Assembly (NCBI GenBank): GCA_024364805.1
Contig: CM044487.1
Coordinates: forward strand, 141,719,002 to 141,752,969
DNA: 33,968 bases
Source: Euprymna scolopes
Taxonomy: Eukaryota; Mollusca; Cephalopoda; Sepiida; Sepiolidae
Direction: 5' to 3'
The notes beneath the pieces are model-generated. The model saw nothing but the letters and a program-made list of their open reading frames with translations, was not told where the DNA came from and searched no databases. A program made the position numbers and the translations under genes. This document shows positions 11,550 through 21,199 of the stretch, in pieces. Positions within the stretch are counted from its first letter, which is position 1. Every line of letters starts with the position of its first letter.

Positions 11550-12120
11550 TTCTGATAGAATAAAGTATTGCAGATTACCAGTGATTAATCAGAAAAGAAA
11601 TCCAGTCACCGAAAACCATCACGCACGCATTCCAATTCCTACTAACACATGCATTGAAGTCGCCAAGAATTATAATCTTTTCATTAAGTACCGATATTGT
11701 TGCCTCATTGAGTGCCTTGTAGAAAGCAGGATAATTTCTTCACTCGCTTGCATAGTACGAGCATAGAGATGGGAAATCGAAAGGAATCGACTGCATGAAA
11801 GTGGAACACTAAGTTTTATGATCCTATCAGTTACAGCAGAGCGTCTTTCGAACTTGCCTACCAGTGGTGACTATCGCAAAACCTACCTCAGCAGCAGGGC
11901 GCCTATTATTTGGCTTTTCAACCTAGAACAAAGAGTATCTTGATCATATCTCTATCAAAGGGGTTTCTTCTGGAAAGCAAGTCGCTCATAGAGTAGCTAT
12001 ATCAATGTTTAATCACTCGAGTTCTCTAATAACTAGAGCTGCTCTTTGTTCTGGACGCTTTGACTTGTCAATATCCCACGGCAATTTTAACATATGTAGA
12101 GTTTTCGACATCTGTACTTC
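11550..12120 (-). pseudogene. LINE C endonuclease domain (exonuclease-endonuclease-phosphatase fold)
   Basis: The N-terminal portion shows SKRPEQRAALVIREL (near 12075-12030), LNIDIA next to SDLLSRRNPF, and VGFAIVTT. The diagnostic catalytic segment IIILGDFNAC lies near 11680-11645, with LGDFNA at 11667-11650. This enzyme nicks target DNA to prime reverse transcription. It is interrupted by stops (for example after IREL) and small shifts, so it is not functional. It reads towards the RT region downstream on the minus strand. Confidence 0.75.
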
Positions 12121-12360
12121 ATTGATGTACGTTTGTACTCCATTTATATCACTCTTTAGGCTTAAAAACGATGACTCAGTGACAAACTCCTTTAATTATG
12201 TGCAATTCTACTAGTACATAGTCATTTCAACTGCAGTTTCTATGTTAAAGTTTTTCTTCTACACGAGTTATCCTCACTGCGACTAAGAAATCCCGTGTGC
12301 CCAATCGATGAAAAACTATCTCGCGACAGATTCCAACATATTTTCCCATACCCGCGGTAA

Positions 12361-12469
<109 letters not shown>

Positions 12470-13487
12470 AATTTTGGATGTATATATATATGGCTTTACT
12501 TTTTATGTATATATATGTAACTGAATGTATTTAAAGGACAAATACCGGAACTATGTTGCATTATTTAAAATTGAACAAGAGAATCAACCAAATCGAATGG
12601 TGATAATGATAAAAATAAAGATAGAACAAAAGTATTTATTTAAAAATAAGAAGCGGCATTAGGCGATTGGGTTTAAGAACTACGCAAGAATATGAATTAA
12701 ACCGGTAAATAGTAGATAAAGCTAGAAAATATAAACCTAACAAATCAAAAAGATGAAATTTATGTTTACTAGAGACATACCAAATAGTGAATTATAAATA
12801 GGACATTTTAAACAAGAAGTTAGATGCTATACAAAGCTGTTATCATAGAACCTGATTAAAATAAATTTAAAAATGTAAACATTTACTGAATATTTTGACG
12901 GGGGAATGTGAGTGTGTAAAGAGGATCTTAAATTTAATGGTGAGATTTTAAAATGGTGCAATAAATAAATAAATTAGAAGATCAGCTACTTAGATTATAG
13001 AAATAAAAATAATTATAACCTAAATAGGAGAAATAGAAGTAGTTTTGGTTTTAATTATCTTTATGGGTGATGACATTACACCCAAGTAATTTAAATAAGA
13101 CAGGAATGAAAAAAAGATCTAATATTAAATAACTGCAAGATTTTGAGACACACAGACTAGGATGGAGTAAAATAAATATAATCAAAATATAAAGTTAAAT
13201 AAACCTAAATGAGAAATTAAATTGAGATTGTTATAAAAGAAGATACTGTTAGAATTATGAGTTAAAAATGAAATAAATACTAAAATCAAAATATTAAGAT
13301 ATGAATGCTTAAAATTTCGAGAAATTGATAAATTGATAAAAATTGAATAAACAGAGTTATCTACCTTAAAACATAAGTTTTTTACGAATTATGATTAATA
13401 TGAGGATAAAAGAATAAAAAATAAAATACTTAGATAATGATCAGAATTAAAAAGCTCAATTTAAAATTTAAATTATTGACATTATGA
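12470..13487. other. A-rich unannotated stretch
   Basis: The plus strand is strongly A-rich for about 900 bases, with recurring AAATAAATA and TTAAATAA words. No coding pattern or recognised element. It could be a fully decayed repeat. Confidence 0.4.
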
Positions 13488-13600
13488 TTGCAAATCATTT
13501 TGCATTGTCACAAGAGCCGTTTACTATTGATTGCTCGCTAGCACCGACCATGGTTTTTATCTAGAAATCAAGTGGCGACAATCCTTTAGAGCACATTGCC
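13488..13600. repeat. ~110-bp dispersed repeat, copy 1
   Basis: Shares an ordered set of words with 32821-32930: TTGCAAAT, then CTCGCTAGCACCGACCATGG, TTTTTATCT, GTGGCGACAATCCT (copy 2 has CTCGTTGGCACCGACCATTG, GTCTTTACT and GTGACAATAAGCCT). Likely part of a SINE or a LINE 3' region; class unknown. Confidence 0.5.
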
Positions 13601-13869
13601 ATTTGCATCGTTCCAGTTGAAGCCTCGCTAGTTATTTCTCTCCTTAGACCTTACGTCCATTTTTTTTCTTCTACACTATTTTTGTGGGACCTGTCGAGAT
13701 TGGTACCACCAAATTAATGTGTTTATGTGTGTATGTATATGTGTGTTTCAGAACAGGACTATTGAAGTTTCCGTTCCATTGAATCTTATGTTTTTTTTGT
13801 GCTTTGGTTCTATATTTTTACAACTTACGTCTATTTGGTCAGCGTTTTTAGTTTATATCAGTTAATTTT

Positions 13870-14270
13870 CGCATTCGAGGATTTTCCTTACGCTTTTCTC
13901 TAATTTATGTTATCGTTGCCAAATGTTGTATCGTCTTAATTCATTCCATTTATCTCAATTTCTTGTAATCTTTTTCCAGGCTTTTCGAATTTGTTCGTAA
14001 AACTCCTTCAGTTATGTGAGTTTTTTATAATTTGTTTTATGTTTCTTATTTTTGTAAGTTTTCTGGTAAGTTTAACGTATTTGTTTCGTTTCTCGTTATC
14101 CTTGACCTTCAAGTTATCTTTGGCCCGCGATGTGTTGCTCTTTCTAGGTTCTGTTTTCGGTCTATTGTTACGTCATATGATTAGTTAAATATTGCCATTA
14201 ATGTAAGTTCGTATAAAACTTGTAAGGCTTTACTGAAGGTTTTAGCTGTTTTTATCAGTAGCATCCATTA
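13870..14270 (-). mobile_element. LINE family D, C-terminal fragment, copy 1
   Basis: Minus-strand translation gives KDNLKVKDNEKRNKYVKLTR (about 14130-14070), then KITRN and RKILECEN near 13880. The same order (EKxxKYxxLxxEL, a 'GALGTIPK'-type segment, and a terminal RKILEC) occurs in the 29590-30130 copy. In LINEs of this type the segment follows an RPD...DIA.P.D nuclease-like motif near the C-terminus. The piece is short and broken, and begins downstream of a (TTA)n on its 5' side. Confidence 0.55.
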
Positions 14271-14386
14271 TAAGGTTTATATCTTCCTGTTAATTGTAAT
14301 TTCTACTAGTTTTCACATTTGTATTTGGGATTGTTCTTATTGTGCCTACGATATTTGCACTAATGCTGACTTTCATCATGTTATAG

Positions 14387-14444
<58 letters not shown>
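14387..14444. repeat. (TTA)n microsatellite
   Basis: About 19 TTA units. Confidence 0.97.
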
Positions 14445-14783
14445 GCGGGATCTGTGGAAATTCCGCAGGGAACTCATTCATATGTAATATATTGATGTTG
14501 GCATTCTGTAGATGTTCAGTGTAAATGGAGACGCTCAGGTATTATTGAAGCTCTTTTCTTAAAACTGAAAAAGTATTTATCTAAGCTAGCAGGGACAGCG
14601 GCGTAGCCTGGTCGTAAAGTACGCTTAAATATGTTCTTTTAATTGATGCAGATTTCGTATATATTTTTATAAAGTGAATTTACTATCGATCTTATACATT
14701 ATAAAGTTGTGATTTCAAAAACAAAAATATATCCATATGACTTGGGTGCATCAGCTTGAATCGAAACCGAAACTTGTGAAGAA
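14445..14783. other. Unannotated spacer
   Basis: No recognised gene or element. The word TCGAAACCGAAACTTGTGAA near 14761 recurs in diverged form near 14881 and 14957, on either side of the compound microsatellite. Confidence 0.4.
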
Positions 14784-14865
<82 letters not shown>

Positions 14866-14866
14866 T
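14784..14866. repeat. Compound (CA)n(TA)n(GA)n microsatellite
   Basis: CA, TA and GA blocks directly joined. Confidence 0.97.
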
Positions 14867-15033
14867 TGTTTTAGTTACAATCGAAAGCAAAACCAAAACT
14901 TATGAAGAATTCTGGGTTAAACTATAAAACAGATGATTTGACTGCCATGAGCAGTAATCGAAACTGAAACCAATTATTTATTACAAGAAATGGAAAGTCA
15001 TCTATAATATAAATCTACTTGTTTGTTTAAATG

Positions 15034-15034
<1 letters not shown>

Positions 15035-15093
<59 letters not shown>
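15035..15093. repeat. (TA)n microsatellite
   Basis: About 28 TA units. Confidence 0.97.
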
Positions 15094-15095
<2 letters not shown>

Positions 15096-15322
15096 GATGT
15101 TTTATGTCTGCCAAGACTTTTGACAGAGACAACAGATTTTCACGATATTACTATCATTTTGAAGCTGGACTCTTCGGACGAAAAATATCGAAACATTAGC
15201 TAAAACCATTAATTTCCTCATCCTCAACTGGGCATTTTTCTACAGGGAAGGGGTCGCTTTTTTTCGCTAATATTTTCCGAAGTCATCCTCTCTTTTCGAT
15301 TGACAAGCCTTAATTTAAACAG

Positions 15323-15530
15323 GTGTCACTTCCGATGTGGTGATGGGCGCAACAGAAAAGATGTCACCTTTTTTCCCAATTCTTTTCCTCCTTCGCGGTA
15401 CGGGTTCGAGCCTGCCTGCCTCCTACCCACTTTTTTTCTCAACACACACCTCCAAACACCCGGGCAACTCCGCGGACCCAGCCGAGTAACAATTAAACGA
15501 CAGTCATTCGGAATAAAAAAGATGTAAGCG
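15323..15530 (+). mobile_element. Possible tRNA-derived SINE
   Basis: A GC-richer island in AT-rich surroundings contains GGTTCGAGCCT at 15403-15413, a good match to the Pol III B box (GGTTCGANTCC). A weak A-box-like TGGTGATGGG lies about 65 bases upstream, near 15336. No clear tail or target-site duplication was identified. Only the B box is strong, so this remains a candidate. Confidence 0.35.
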
Positions 15531-15572
15531 TGACACAGGAAATAACGCACACGCTATCGTATTAATATACAG

Positions 15573-15587
15573 ATTATTATTATCATT

Positions 15588-15623
<36 letters not shown>

Positions 15624-15655
15624 GTAGTTGTTGTTGTTGTGTTTGTTGTTGTCGT
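15573..15655. repeat. (ATT)n followed by (GTT)n
   Basis: ATT triplets run to about 15624, then TTG/GTT triplets to about 15652. Confidence 0.93.
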
Positions 15656-15659
15656 TGAT

Positions 15660-16539
15660 GCCATATGTCCTATTCTCGTCCCTATACTCAATGCTTTATA
15701 AGCCGTTAGTTTCTTTAAAAAAATACTCAAATTTTTCCCTGCTGTTGAAATGCAAATCAAACTCATGCATTTTGATACACACGTTCATTCTTCTCAGATC
15801 CATTTACATATCTTATAAAAAAAAGCCTGAATTAATTTGCGCTGCATGAACAACATGAAACGACCAGCATTCGCTTTTTTTTTCATTGGACAAGTTTCAG
15901 CGTGAAACAATGCGATTGCGAAACGCTAGAAAACTTTGGTAAACAATAAATCAAAACATATTATGTGTAGAGTTTTTATAAGTTTCTAGTCTCTAAATAT
16001 TTGATCCCTTCTCTTAGGCTAACTAGCTTGTAATGATCAAATGCCAGCTTCTCACCTTGTAACCAGCAACAAAATCTATCTCATCATTATGTAAAATCTA
16101 GAAGCTGATGGAAGAATAATAAACATAACAATATATAAATGTATATAGGCTCACTATCTGCGTGTGCGTATGTTTGCGTGTGCTCTATAGAAAAGAAGAG
16201 CAAGAGAATTTGCATAAACTCTTAACGTGCATTCTGATCTAAAATTGAACGGAGATGTATTGCCGAATTTCGAAGTACACGCGTAAGAAATAAATTTAAT
16301 CAAAGTGGATTCACTTTTTCAGTCATTATTTTTTTTTAGGGAGGGCACTGACATTTCAATGCATTCTTCCGCTCGGCATCTTTTTTGCATAGGCTTCTCT
16401 TTGTACTAGCGAGGGTATGGAACACGGAAAGGGTGATTGCAGTACTGCTGTGGAGGCATCCGTAAATTAAATTATGTGGCTTCAGTAGCGCTGTTACGAG
16501 CAATAAATGTAAGATTATAGTTTTATATTTAGTAAGAGA
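15660..16539. other. Unannotated spacer
   Basis: No gene, repeat family or RNA recognised. Confidence 0.4.
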
Positions 16540-16599
16540 TACAAGGTACCTTCAATAAGTTTCCAGACTTTTTTCGTCTGGGCACTTTTATTGATAGTA

Positions 16600-17530
16600 T
16601 ACACATCAAACTCTAGTCCCCTTTGAAGTAATCTCCTCCGGCTGCAATACAACTTCTCTAAAGCCCAATGCGAGTTCTATTAGGTGACCGTGACAATGAC
16701 CCTCATCACAGGCTCTTTCATATCCTCAATTGTCTCATAACGACAGTCTCTAAGATTGTCGTTGAGCTTAGGGAATAATCGATCGTGACAAGGAGCAAGG
16801 TCTGGACTATAGGGAGGGTGTGTGGCAATATGGAATATCATTCGAACAAACTTTGCACAAGTCTTCTGCATCTTCACTTCCTCGAGAATAATTTTGTACA
16901 GTAAATAAAGGATTCTATTCGAAATCCCGTCCCAATGTCCAAGTTTGACAGAAACATTCCTGAGATCAACAAGATACACCTGAAGAAGTTCGGAGCTTAC
17001 ATCGACCGAAACATTGTAAATGACACTCAAGATAAGAACAATAGTCAGATGAATCCAAATAATACGAATAACTAATCCTCATCTTAAAAATTCAGAAACG
17101 TAATATCAATTCGGTACGGACTCGAAATAATACAAAAATGGAAACATATCGAAAATCTCTACCAAAAACTGGCAAGAATGATTAACTGCATCATATTCCT
17201 ATGCCGTTGCCGTGATCTCAAGCTAGTACCATCAGGCTTAATGTTGAAATTAATAATGGAAATGTCACTCAATATGAGAAACATGGTTCGATAAATCAAA
17301 ATAATGCAAATAATCAATCCTCATCGCAAAAATCCAAATACTTAGTGTACAGTTTTCACACTGATATATAACTGTGCTCATTGTCTCTATATACACACGA
17401 CCGTCCTTAGCCATGAAATTCTTTATTTGGCCAATCAACTCTGGTGCTCTGACTTTTTTACCCACCAGATTCCTTGAATTCCTTTAATCTTCTATGACAC
17501 TTCAAAACTGATGCTCGATTTGTGCAAGTT
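16600..17530 (-). pseudogene. Mariner transposase remnant
   Basis: Mariner transposases cut and paste DNA with a D,D34D triad. Here HPPYSPDLAP near 16825-16795 carries the third Asp, followed by FPKLNDNL, CRYETIEDMKE and, in another frame, CIAAGGDYFKGD near 16645-16610, just as in the family's C-terminus. Upstream, EEVKMQKTCAKFVRM (about 16885-16840) is the linker seen before the catalytic domain. It joins almost directly to the third-Asp region, so the part containing the first two Asp residues is missing. Further upstream are HRRLKEF and ELIGQIKNFMAKDG from the N-terminal DNA-binding part, with stops in between. It cannot be active. Confidence 0.75.
17021..17345. repeat. Internal direct duplication in the mariner relic (two ~84-bp copies)
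   Basis: 17021-17103 and 17262-17345 are diverged direct copies. Both begin with ATGACACTCAA or ATGTCACTCAA, contain AAATAATACGAATAACTAAT or AAATAATGCAAATAATCAAT, and end after CCTCATC and AAAAAT. Spacing is 241 bp. It looks like a tandem duplication inside the transposon after insertion. Confidence 0.6.
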
Positions 17531-17770
17531 AGGTCAAAAGAAGTCTGAAGCATTCCATACCTTTAAGTTACATTTTTTTCAAATTTAAAACAGAAATTTA
17601 TTGCATATCTTCTTTTAAAGTATCCTCACGTCCAGATTGCATTTTTTTAAATTAACCAGCTGTGACAATCAGGCTTTAGTAGGGTGCATTCCAATTCCTG
17701 CTGTAGCAGTTTATTTGAAACTGAAGTCAAAACAATAGTCCAGTCATTTTTATAAGATGTATAGTAATAA

Positions 17771-17946
17771 CTAGGGCTATGACAGCAGCATATTATTTTT
17801 ATTTTTTGACTCTCGAGTGCATATCCGTTGATATCTTATATGCTGTAATATTGAGTGATGCGGTTCTCGGTTAATTAACTGTGTTTAACTGTGTCAGATA
17901 TATACACGAGAGCCAAAACAATGACAATAATATGTCATAGTCCTAG
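17771..17946. repeat. Fold-back (MITE-like) element, ~176 bp
   Basis: Imperfect inverted arms at 17771-17825 and 17897-17946. The left starts CTAGGGCTATGACA and the right ends TGTCATAGTCCTAG. Inside each arm an A/T-rich segment and GACTCTCGAGTGCATAT or its complement-like partner also match. The loop is about 70 bases. AGTAAT occurs just outside both ends, but not in exact target-site-duplication register. No coding capacity. Confidence 0.6.
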
Positions 17947-17959
17947 TAATTTTCACTAG

Positions 17960-18392
17960 TATACGGCACTTTTAAATGTGTTTACAAAAAAGTCTTGGAA
18001 CGTATTTAACGCACCTAGAATATATTGAGTAAAATAATCTCTTAACAGTCTAGATAGAATATTGACAGGTGGAAAATCACCCTCTTTGTTGATTCGGCGT
18101 TGCTCAAGATTGATAAGAAGAATACTAAAATGGTATCTAATACGTGATGTAAGTCATATTCTAAGTGCTCAATATCATAAATTAAGCAGGTAGTATTTTG
18201 GATGTAATTGATCTTTTTGTTAATTCTTGCTTCTATGTGAATGTATGAAATATTTTTATAGAAACGGTCCGTCCTTTAGCATGAGACATACTATTTGAGC
18301 ATAACAGTTCATGAAATTGTCTGTTTTACAAGGAACAGCAATTTGAAAGGCCTTAAACCAATGTGTTATGCGTCAGGTTTTTGTTTTTCATG
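17960..18392. other. Unannotated AT-rich spacer
   Basis: Nothing recognised between the fold-back element and the first LINE A fragment. Confidence 0.4.
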
Positions 18393-18720
18393 TGAACGGT
18401 TCGACAAGAATTTATCTACATTAGAATAAAAAAAAAAACATGTTATAGTAGCGAGAAAAGCAACTCCGTGATTTTATATCACAAAGGAAGGAAGTCTTTG
18501 TAAAGAAATCTTGTTTATGGATGTTCACTTGAGTTTTCGGTACAGAAAGGAATGAAGAAGGATTCTTTAGAGTGATTGTAGCAAGATAGTCTTTTGCTGC
18601 AAATATTTTTATAGAGGGACTAGATATAAGGCTGCAATCAAAGATCTATCATAAAAGTAACGATAATGTAAAGGATGACCAGCAACGCCTCTTCTATGAG
18701 AAAAAGGCTGTAAGATAGAC
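18393..18720 (-). mobile_element. LINE family A C-terminal fragment (minus copy)
   Basis: Nucleotide-level relative of 33305-33630. Matching words in order include GAACGGTTCGACAAGAATTT (reference GGCGGTTCATTAAGAATTTG), CTTGTTTATGGATG, AAAGGAATGAAGAAG, GACCAGCAACGCCTC and AGAAAAAGGCTGTAAG. It is heavily substituted and encodes nothing intact. It lies back to back with a plus-strand copy of the same region starting at about 18860. Confidence 0.6.
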
Positions 18721-18859
18721 TCTTTCAACCAAAAGTAAAAAGAAAATTATATAGTGGATGGTAAATAATTGACGTAAAATGCAATTTTAAAACAATTATT
18801 TCTTTTCAGGTTGAGTCATGTCTAGGAAACGTACATGCCTGGGTTCATATTTATAAGAT

Positions 18860-19345
18860 GACATTAGCTTCGTTGTTGTCGATAATGTGGAGAAGCTTCA
18901 GTATCTTATGAGAATACCCTTTTCTCTTTCCTGCAACCTCTTTCTGACAGAAGAGATGTTGGGATATCTGCTTTATCGTTATTTTCGTGGCAGGTGCTCG
19001 TCTGAACTCCAATCTATTCGCTCACTCGCCAGACTCTCACAAGAAACACTCATCTAGCTGAAAACACAATCAATAATTTCCCCCACTCTTTATCTGTGCC
19101 TAAACCTAAACGTAGATTCCATGGAGAAAGTTTCTTTCTTAGAAGTGCTTCTGTTTGCCTACTTTCGAGCTGACTACAACATTGTTGTCTTCAAGTCCAA
19201 TGTAAACAAGTTCTTGATGAGCCGTTCCACTTTAGTTAACAAATTTACCGAATTTCCACTACTAACGATTACTATATTGTCCAATTGACTACTGTACACT
19301 CTTTACCCCTTATCCTCTAATGACCTCTGGGCCTTGATAAATGGT
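18860..19345 (+). mobile_element. LINE family A C-terminal fragment and 3' end (plus copy)
   Basis: Plus-strand frames give YRYFRGRCSSELQS near 18975-19015, then a diverged middle, then DYNIVVFKSNVNKFLMS near 19170-19220, and the 3' untranslated words CCCCTTATCCTCTAATGACC and GGGCCTTGATAAATGGTGA near 19308-19345. These match the 33190-33640 copy (SDYNLDVFKSNVNKFLMN and GGCCTTGATAAGTGGTGACC). Several frame shifts are present. Confidence 0.7.
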
Positions 19346-19376
19346 GATGCCTATGAAACAAAAAGAATCAATGTTC

Positions 19377-19462
19377 TCAAGTTTAGTAACGATAAACCAT
19401 AAACCGCCTCAAAGCCAACGATGATATGAAACTAGCATTGTCAAAAACTGCACATGAATTAA
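19377..19462. repeat. 80-bp motif, copy 1
   Basis: TTAGTAACGATAAA, then CCGCCTCAAAGCC, GATGATATGAAACTAGCATT and GTCAAAAACTGC. A diverged direct copy is at 21116-21196 (TTAGTAACAATAAA, CGCCTGAATGC, GATAATATCAAAATAG, CTCAAAAACAGC). The two copies flank the duplicated block at 19456-20880. Confidence 0.55.
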
Positions 19463-19822
19463 AAACTAAAAATTAAAAAAAAAACACATTTGTATGAAGG
19501 CTTATATAATGCCGAAATAAACAGATTAAAAACACATACCGAATAAAGTCCAGGCTTGATAAAGAAAGTTTAAAATAGACAATGAAAAAGTTGGATCTTC
19601 AGATGCATATATGCATATGATATAATCCAAAAGAAATTGACTTTCACGTGGCCAGGGGGTAATTCCAATGCGAAAGTAACATTCTAAAATATATTGTAAG
19701 AAGAAATTAAATGACAAAAAAAAAATAATAATGGAAAAGCTTGTATTGACACCTGAAAGGAGGAAACCGTATTTTCTGCTTTCAGTTTACAGAATTATTT
19801 TATTTGTAAAATGAAATAACCT

Positions 19823-19896
<74 letters not shown>

Positions 19897-20796
19897 TAAA
19901 CATGATTAAAGTAAACAATTTAACACCATTTGTAAGTAAACATTTTTAGAAAATTAAATAAATATTTAATGATAATAAAAATATATAATGATACTATACT
20001 CGTCTAAAATAATACATCTTCCAATTTTGATCAAAATACATTATTTTCTAAGAAACCTATATTTCGCTAGAAATAATATCTTTTAAGTCATGGCTAATTT
20101 TAAATACTATATCCATCACTAATTTAGGGCCAATAATTAATCTTTCAAATACAAAACCTTATTAATGATTTAGGAATCAATTCTGTAAGTGTTTACTTCT
20201 CTGTAAATGCTTTGCAGCATTTAATTCTCAATGTACTGATTTTCTGACGCTAATTCTCTTCGTGAAATTCGTCTGAAATTGTTGTACAAAACTCTATTCT
20301 CGTGGTGGGTCTACACTCCCACAAAAATTCTTGAAGATTGACTTTAATCTAGCGCAAGAGTTCGACGGTCTGCATTTGAAAGTTTAAGATAACTCGTCCA
20401 CAAAAAGGGAGCAATTCTGGTAGTCGACGTTAACTGCTTTTCAAGAACATTGTATTCTTGAGATGGGCATTAAGCTCTGCAATAATTCTGGGAATTCTAC
20501 TTTTCTAAGATTTTCTAAAGTTACCATCAGCGTCTGACTGTCTCTATCTAAAAATTTAAGTTTTATTTTCTTGGGGTTTTGTATCACCGAGTTGATTTTC
20601 CTTTTCTTACTTCGGCTTATTTCTTTACGCTTTTTCATCTCAACACCGACAATTTGATCTTTTTGATTATCCGATAGATTATTTGAATGAATTTTAATTA
20701 ACTTCTTTCTGAAAATATCTTAGCCCCCCCCAACAATCTTATTTAATAGTATTAAACATCGTTAAACATAAAGCAAAAATATTACACAACGAGAAC

Positions 20797-20854
<58 letters not shown>

Positions 20855-20880
20855 CTGTAATCTAACAATATAATATACTT
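19456..20880. repeat. Duplicated non-coding block, copy 1
   Basis: Shares an ordered series of segments with 27203-29350. Examples: AAAAAGTTGGATCTTCAGATGCATAT, AAATTGACTTTCACGTGGCC, GAGGAAACCGTATTT, ACACCATTTGTA, ATTTCGCTAGAAATAAT, GTTTAAGATAACTCGTCC, CGACGTTAA, TTGTATTCTTGAGATGG, ATAATTCT.GGAATTCTACTTTTCT, GTCTGACTGTCTCTAT, and ACAGCTGTAATCTAA after a (TA)n. By eye the copies differ at roughly one base in five or six. No protein homology was recognised in either copy, so it is probably a non-coding dispersed element or an old duplication. Confidence 0.75.
19829..19894. repeat. (TA)n microsatellite inside duplicated block copy 1
   Basis: About 33 TA units. The equivalent place in copy 2 (27737-28437) holds a compound microsatellite split by the hammerhead-bearing insertion. 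Confidence 0.95.
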
Positions 20881-21010
20881 TCCCGCTTTTTGATTGTTCG
20901 AAAGACTATTTAAATAAATTTTAATGAACATTTTCCTCCAATAATTTTAATGAATATTATTAAACAACATTAAGCACAAAACAAAACTATTACACATATA
21001 ACACGAATAA
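20668..21010. repeat. Local duplication (~130 bp) across a (TA)n
   Basis: 20668-20800 and 20890-21010 are diverged direct copies: GATTATCCGATAGATTATTT versus GATTGTTCGAAAGACTATTT, then AATTTTAATTAAC versus AATTTTAATGAAC, then TTTAATAGTATTAAACATCG versus TGAATATTATTAAACAACAT, then ATATTACACA versus CTATTACACA. A (TA)n at 20799-20851 lies between them. Confidence 0.6.
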
Positions 21011-21115
21011 ATGTACACACCGTAGATACCTTTGATTTATATGTCTAAAATCGCTTTGACTTCCTTGTTGTTGATGGTATGGATTAAGACTCATTGTCTT
21101 ATGTGAATCAGATTT

Positions 21116-21196
21116 TTCAAAATTAGTAACAATAAAGATGAAGGCGAAAAATCGCCTGAATGCTGCTGATAATATCAAAATAGAATTCTCAAAAAC
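21116..21196. repeat. 80-bp motif, copy 2
   Basis: Direct relative of 19377-19462; see that entry for the matched words. It lies outside the right side of duplicated block copy 1. Confidence 0.5.
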
Positions 21197-21199
21197 AGC

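Larger units (their letters stand above)
9405..12150 (-). mobile_element. Nearly full-length broken LINE (family C, APE type)
   Basis: On the minus strand an apurinic-type endonuclease domain (about 12120-11550) is followed by a diverged linker, a reverse transcriptase (about 10900-9950) and a C-terminal region ending at about 9410. The order is that of a non-LTR retrotransposon with an endonuclease at the N-terminal end. C-terminal motifs (AQLR, then RLQNRFFFGELASGK and KPRKRYKNNLK) match LINE proteins with an 'AQLRW.GH..RM' tail, as in RTE-like and related clades; clade placement is uncertain. The 5' side fades out before a (TA)n at 12365. Many stops and shifts make it inactive. Its 3' end passes into a 51-bp minisatellite rather than a plain A-tail. 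Confidence 0.8.
16540..17530 (-). mobile_element. Internally deleted mariner DNA transposon
   Basis: The downstream end shows a TA dinucleotide at 16540 followed by a terminal-inverted-repeat-like CAAGGTACCTTCAATAAG, typical of mariners that insert at TA. On the minus strand the transposase remains run from a helix-turn-helix-like N-terminal part (ELIGQIKNFMAKDGRVYIE near 17430-17375) to a catalytic C-terminal part. The matching right-hand inverted repeat was not found near 17530-17660, so that end is lost or diverged. Confidence 0.75.

Noticed and set aside
13991-14188. Hydrophobic plus-strand frame resembling membrane segments
   Set aside because: It is antisense to LINE D coding sequence, which explains the composition.
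15150-15205. GAAGCTGGACTCTTCGGACGAAAA followed by a GAAAC word, considered as another hammerhead relic
   Set aside because: The CUGANGA core and stem I could not be placed; spacing does not fit.
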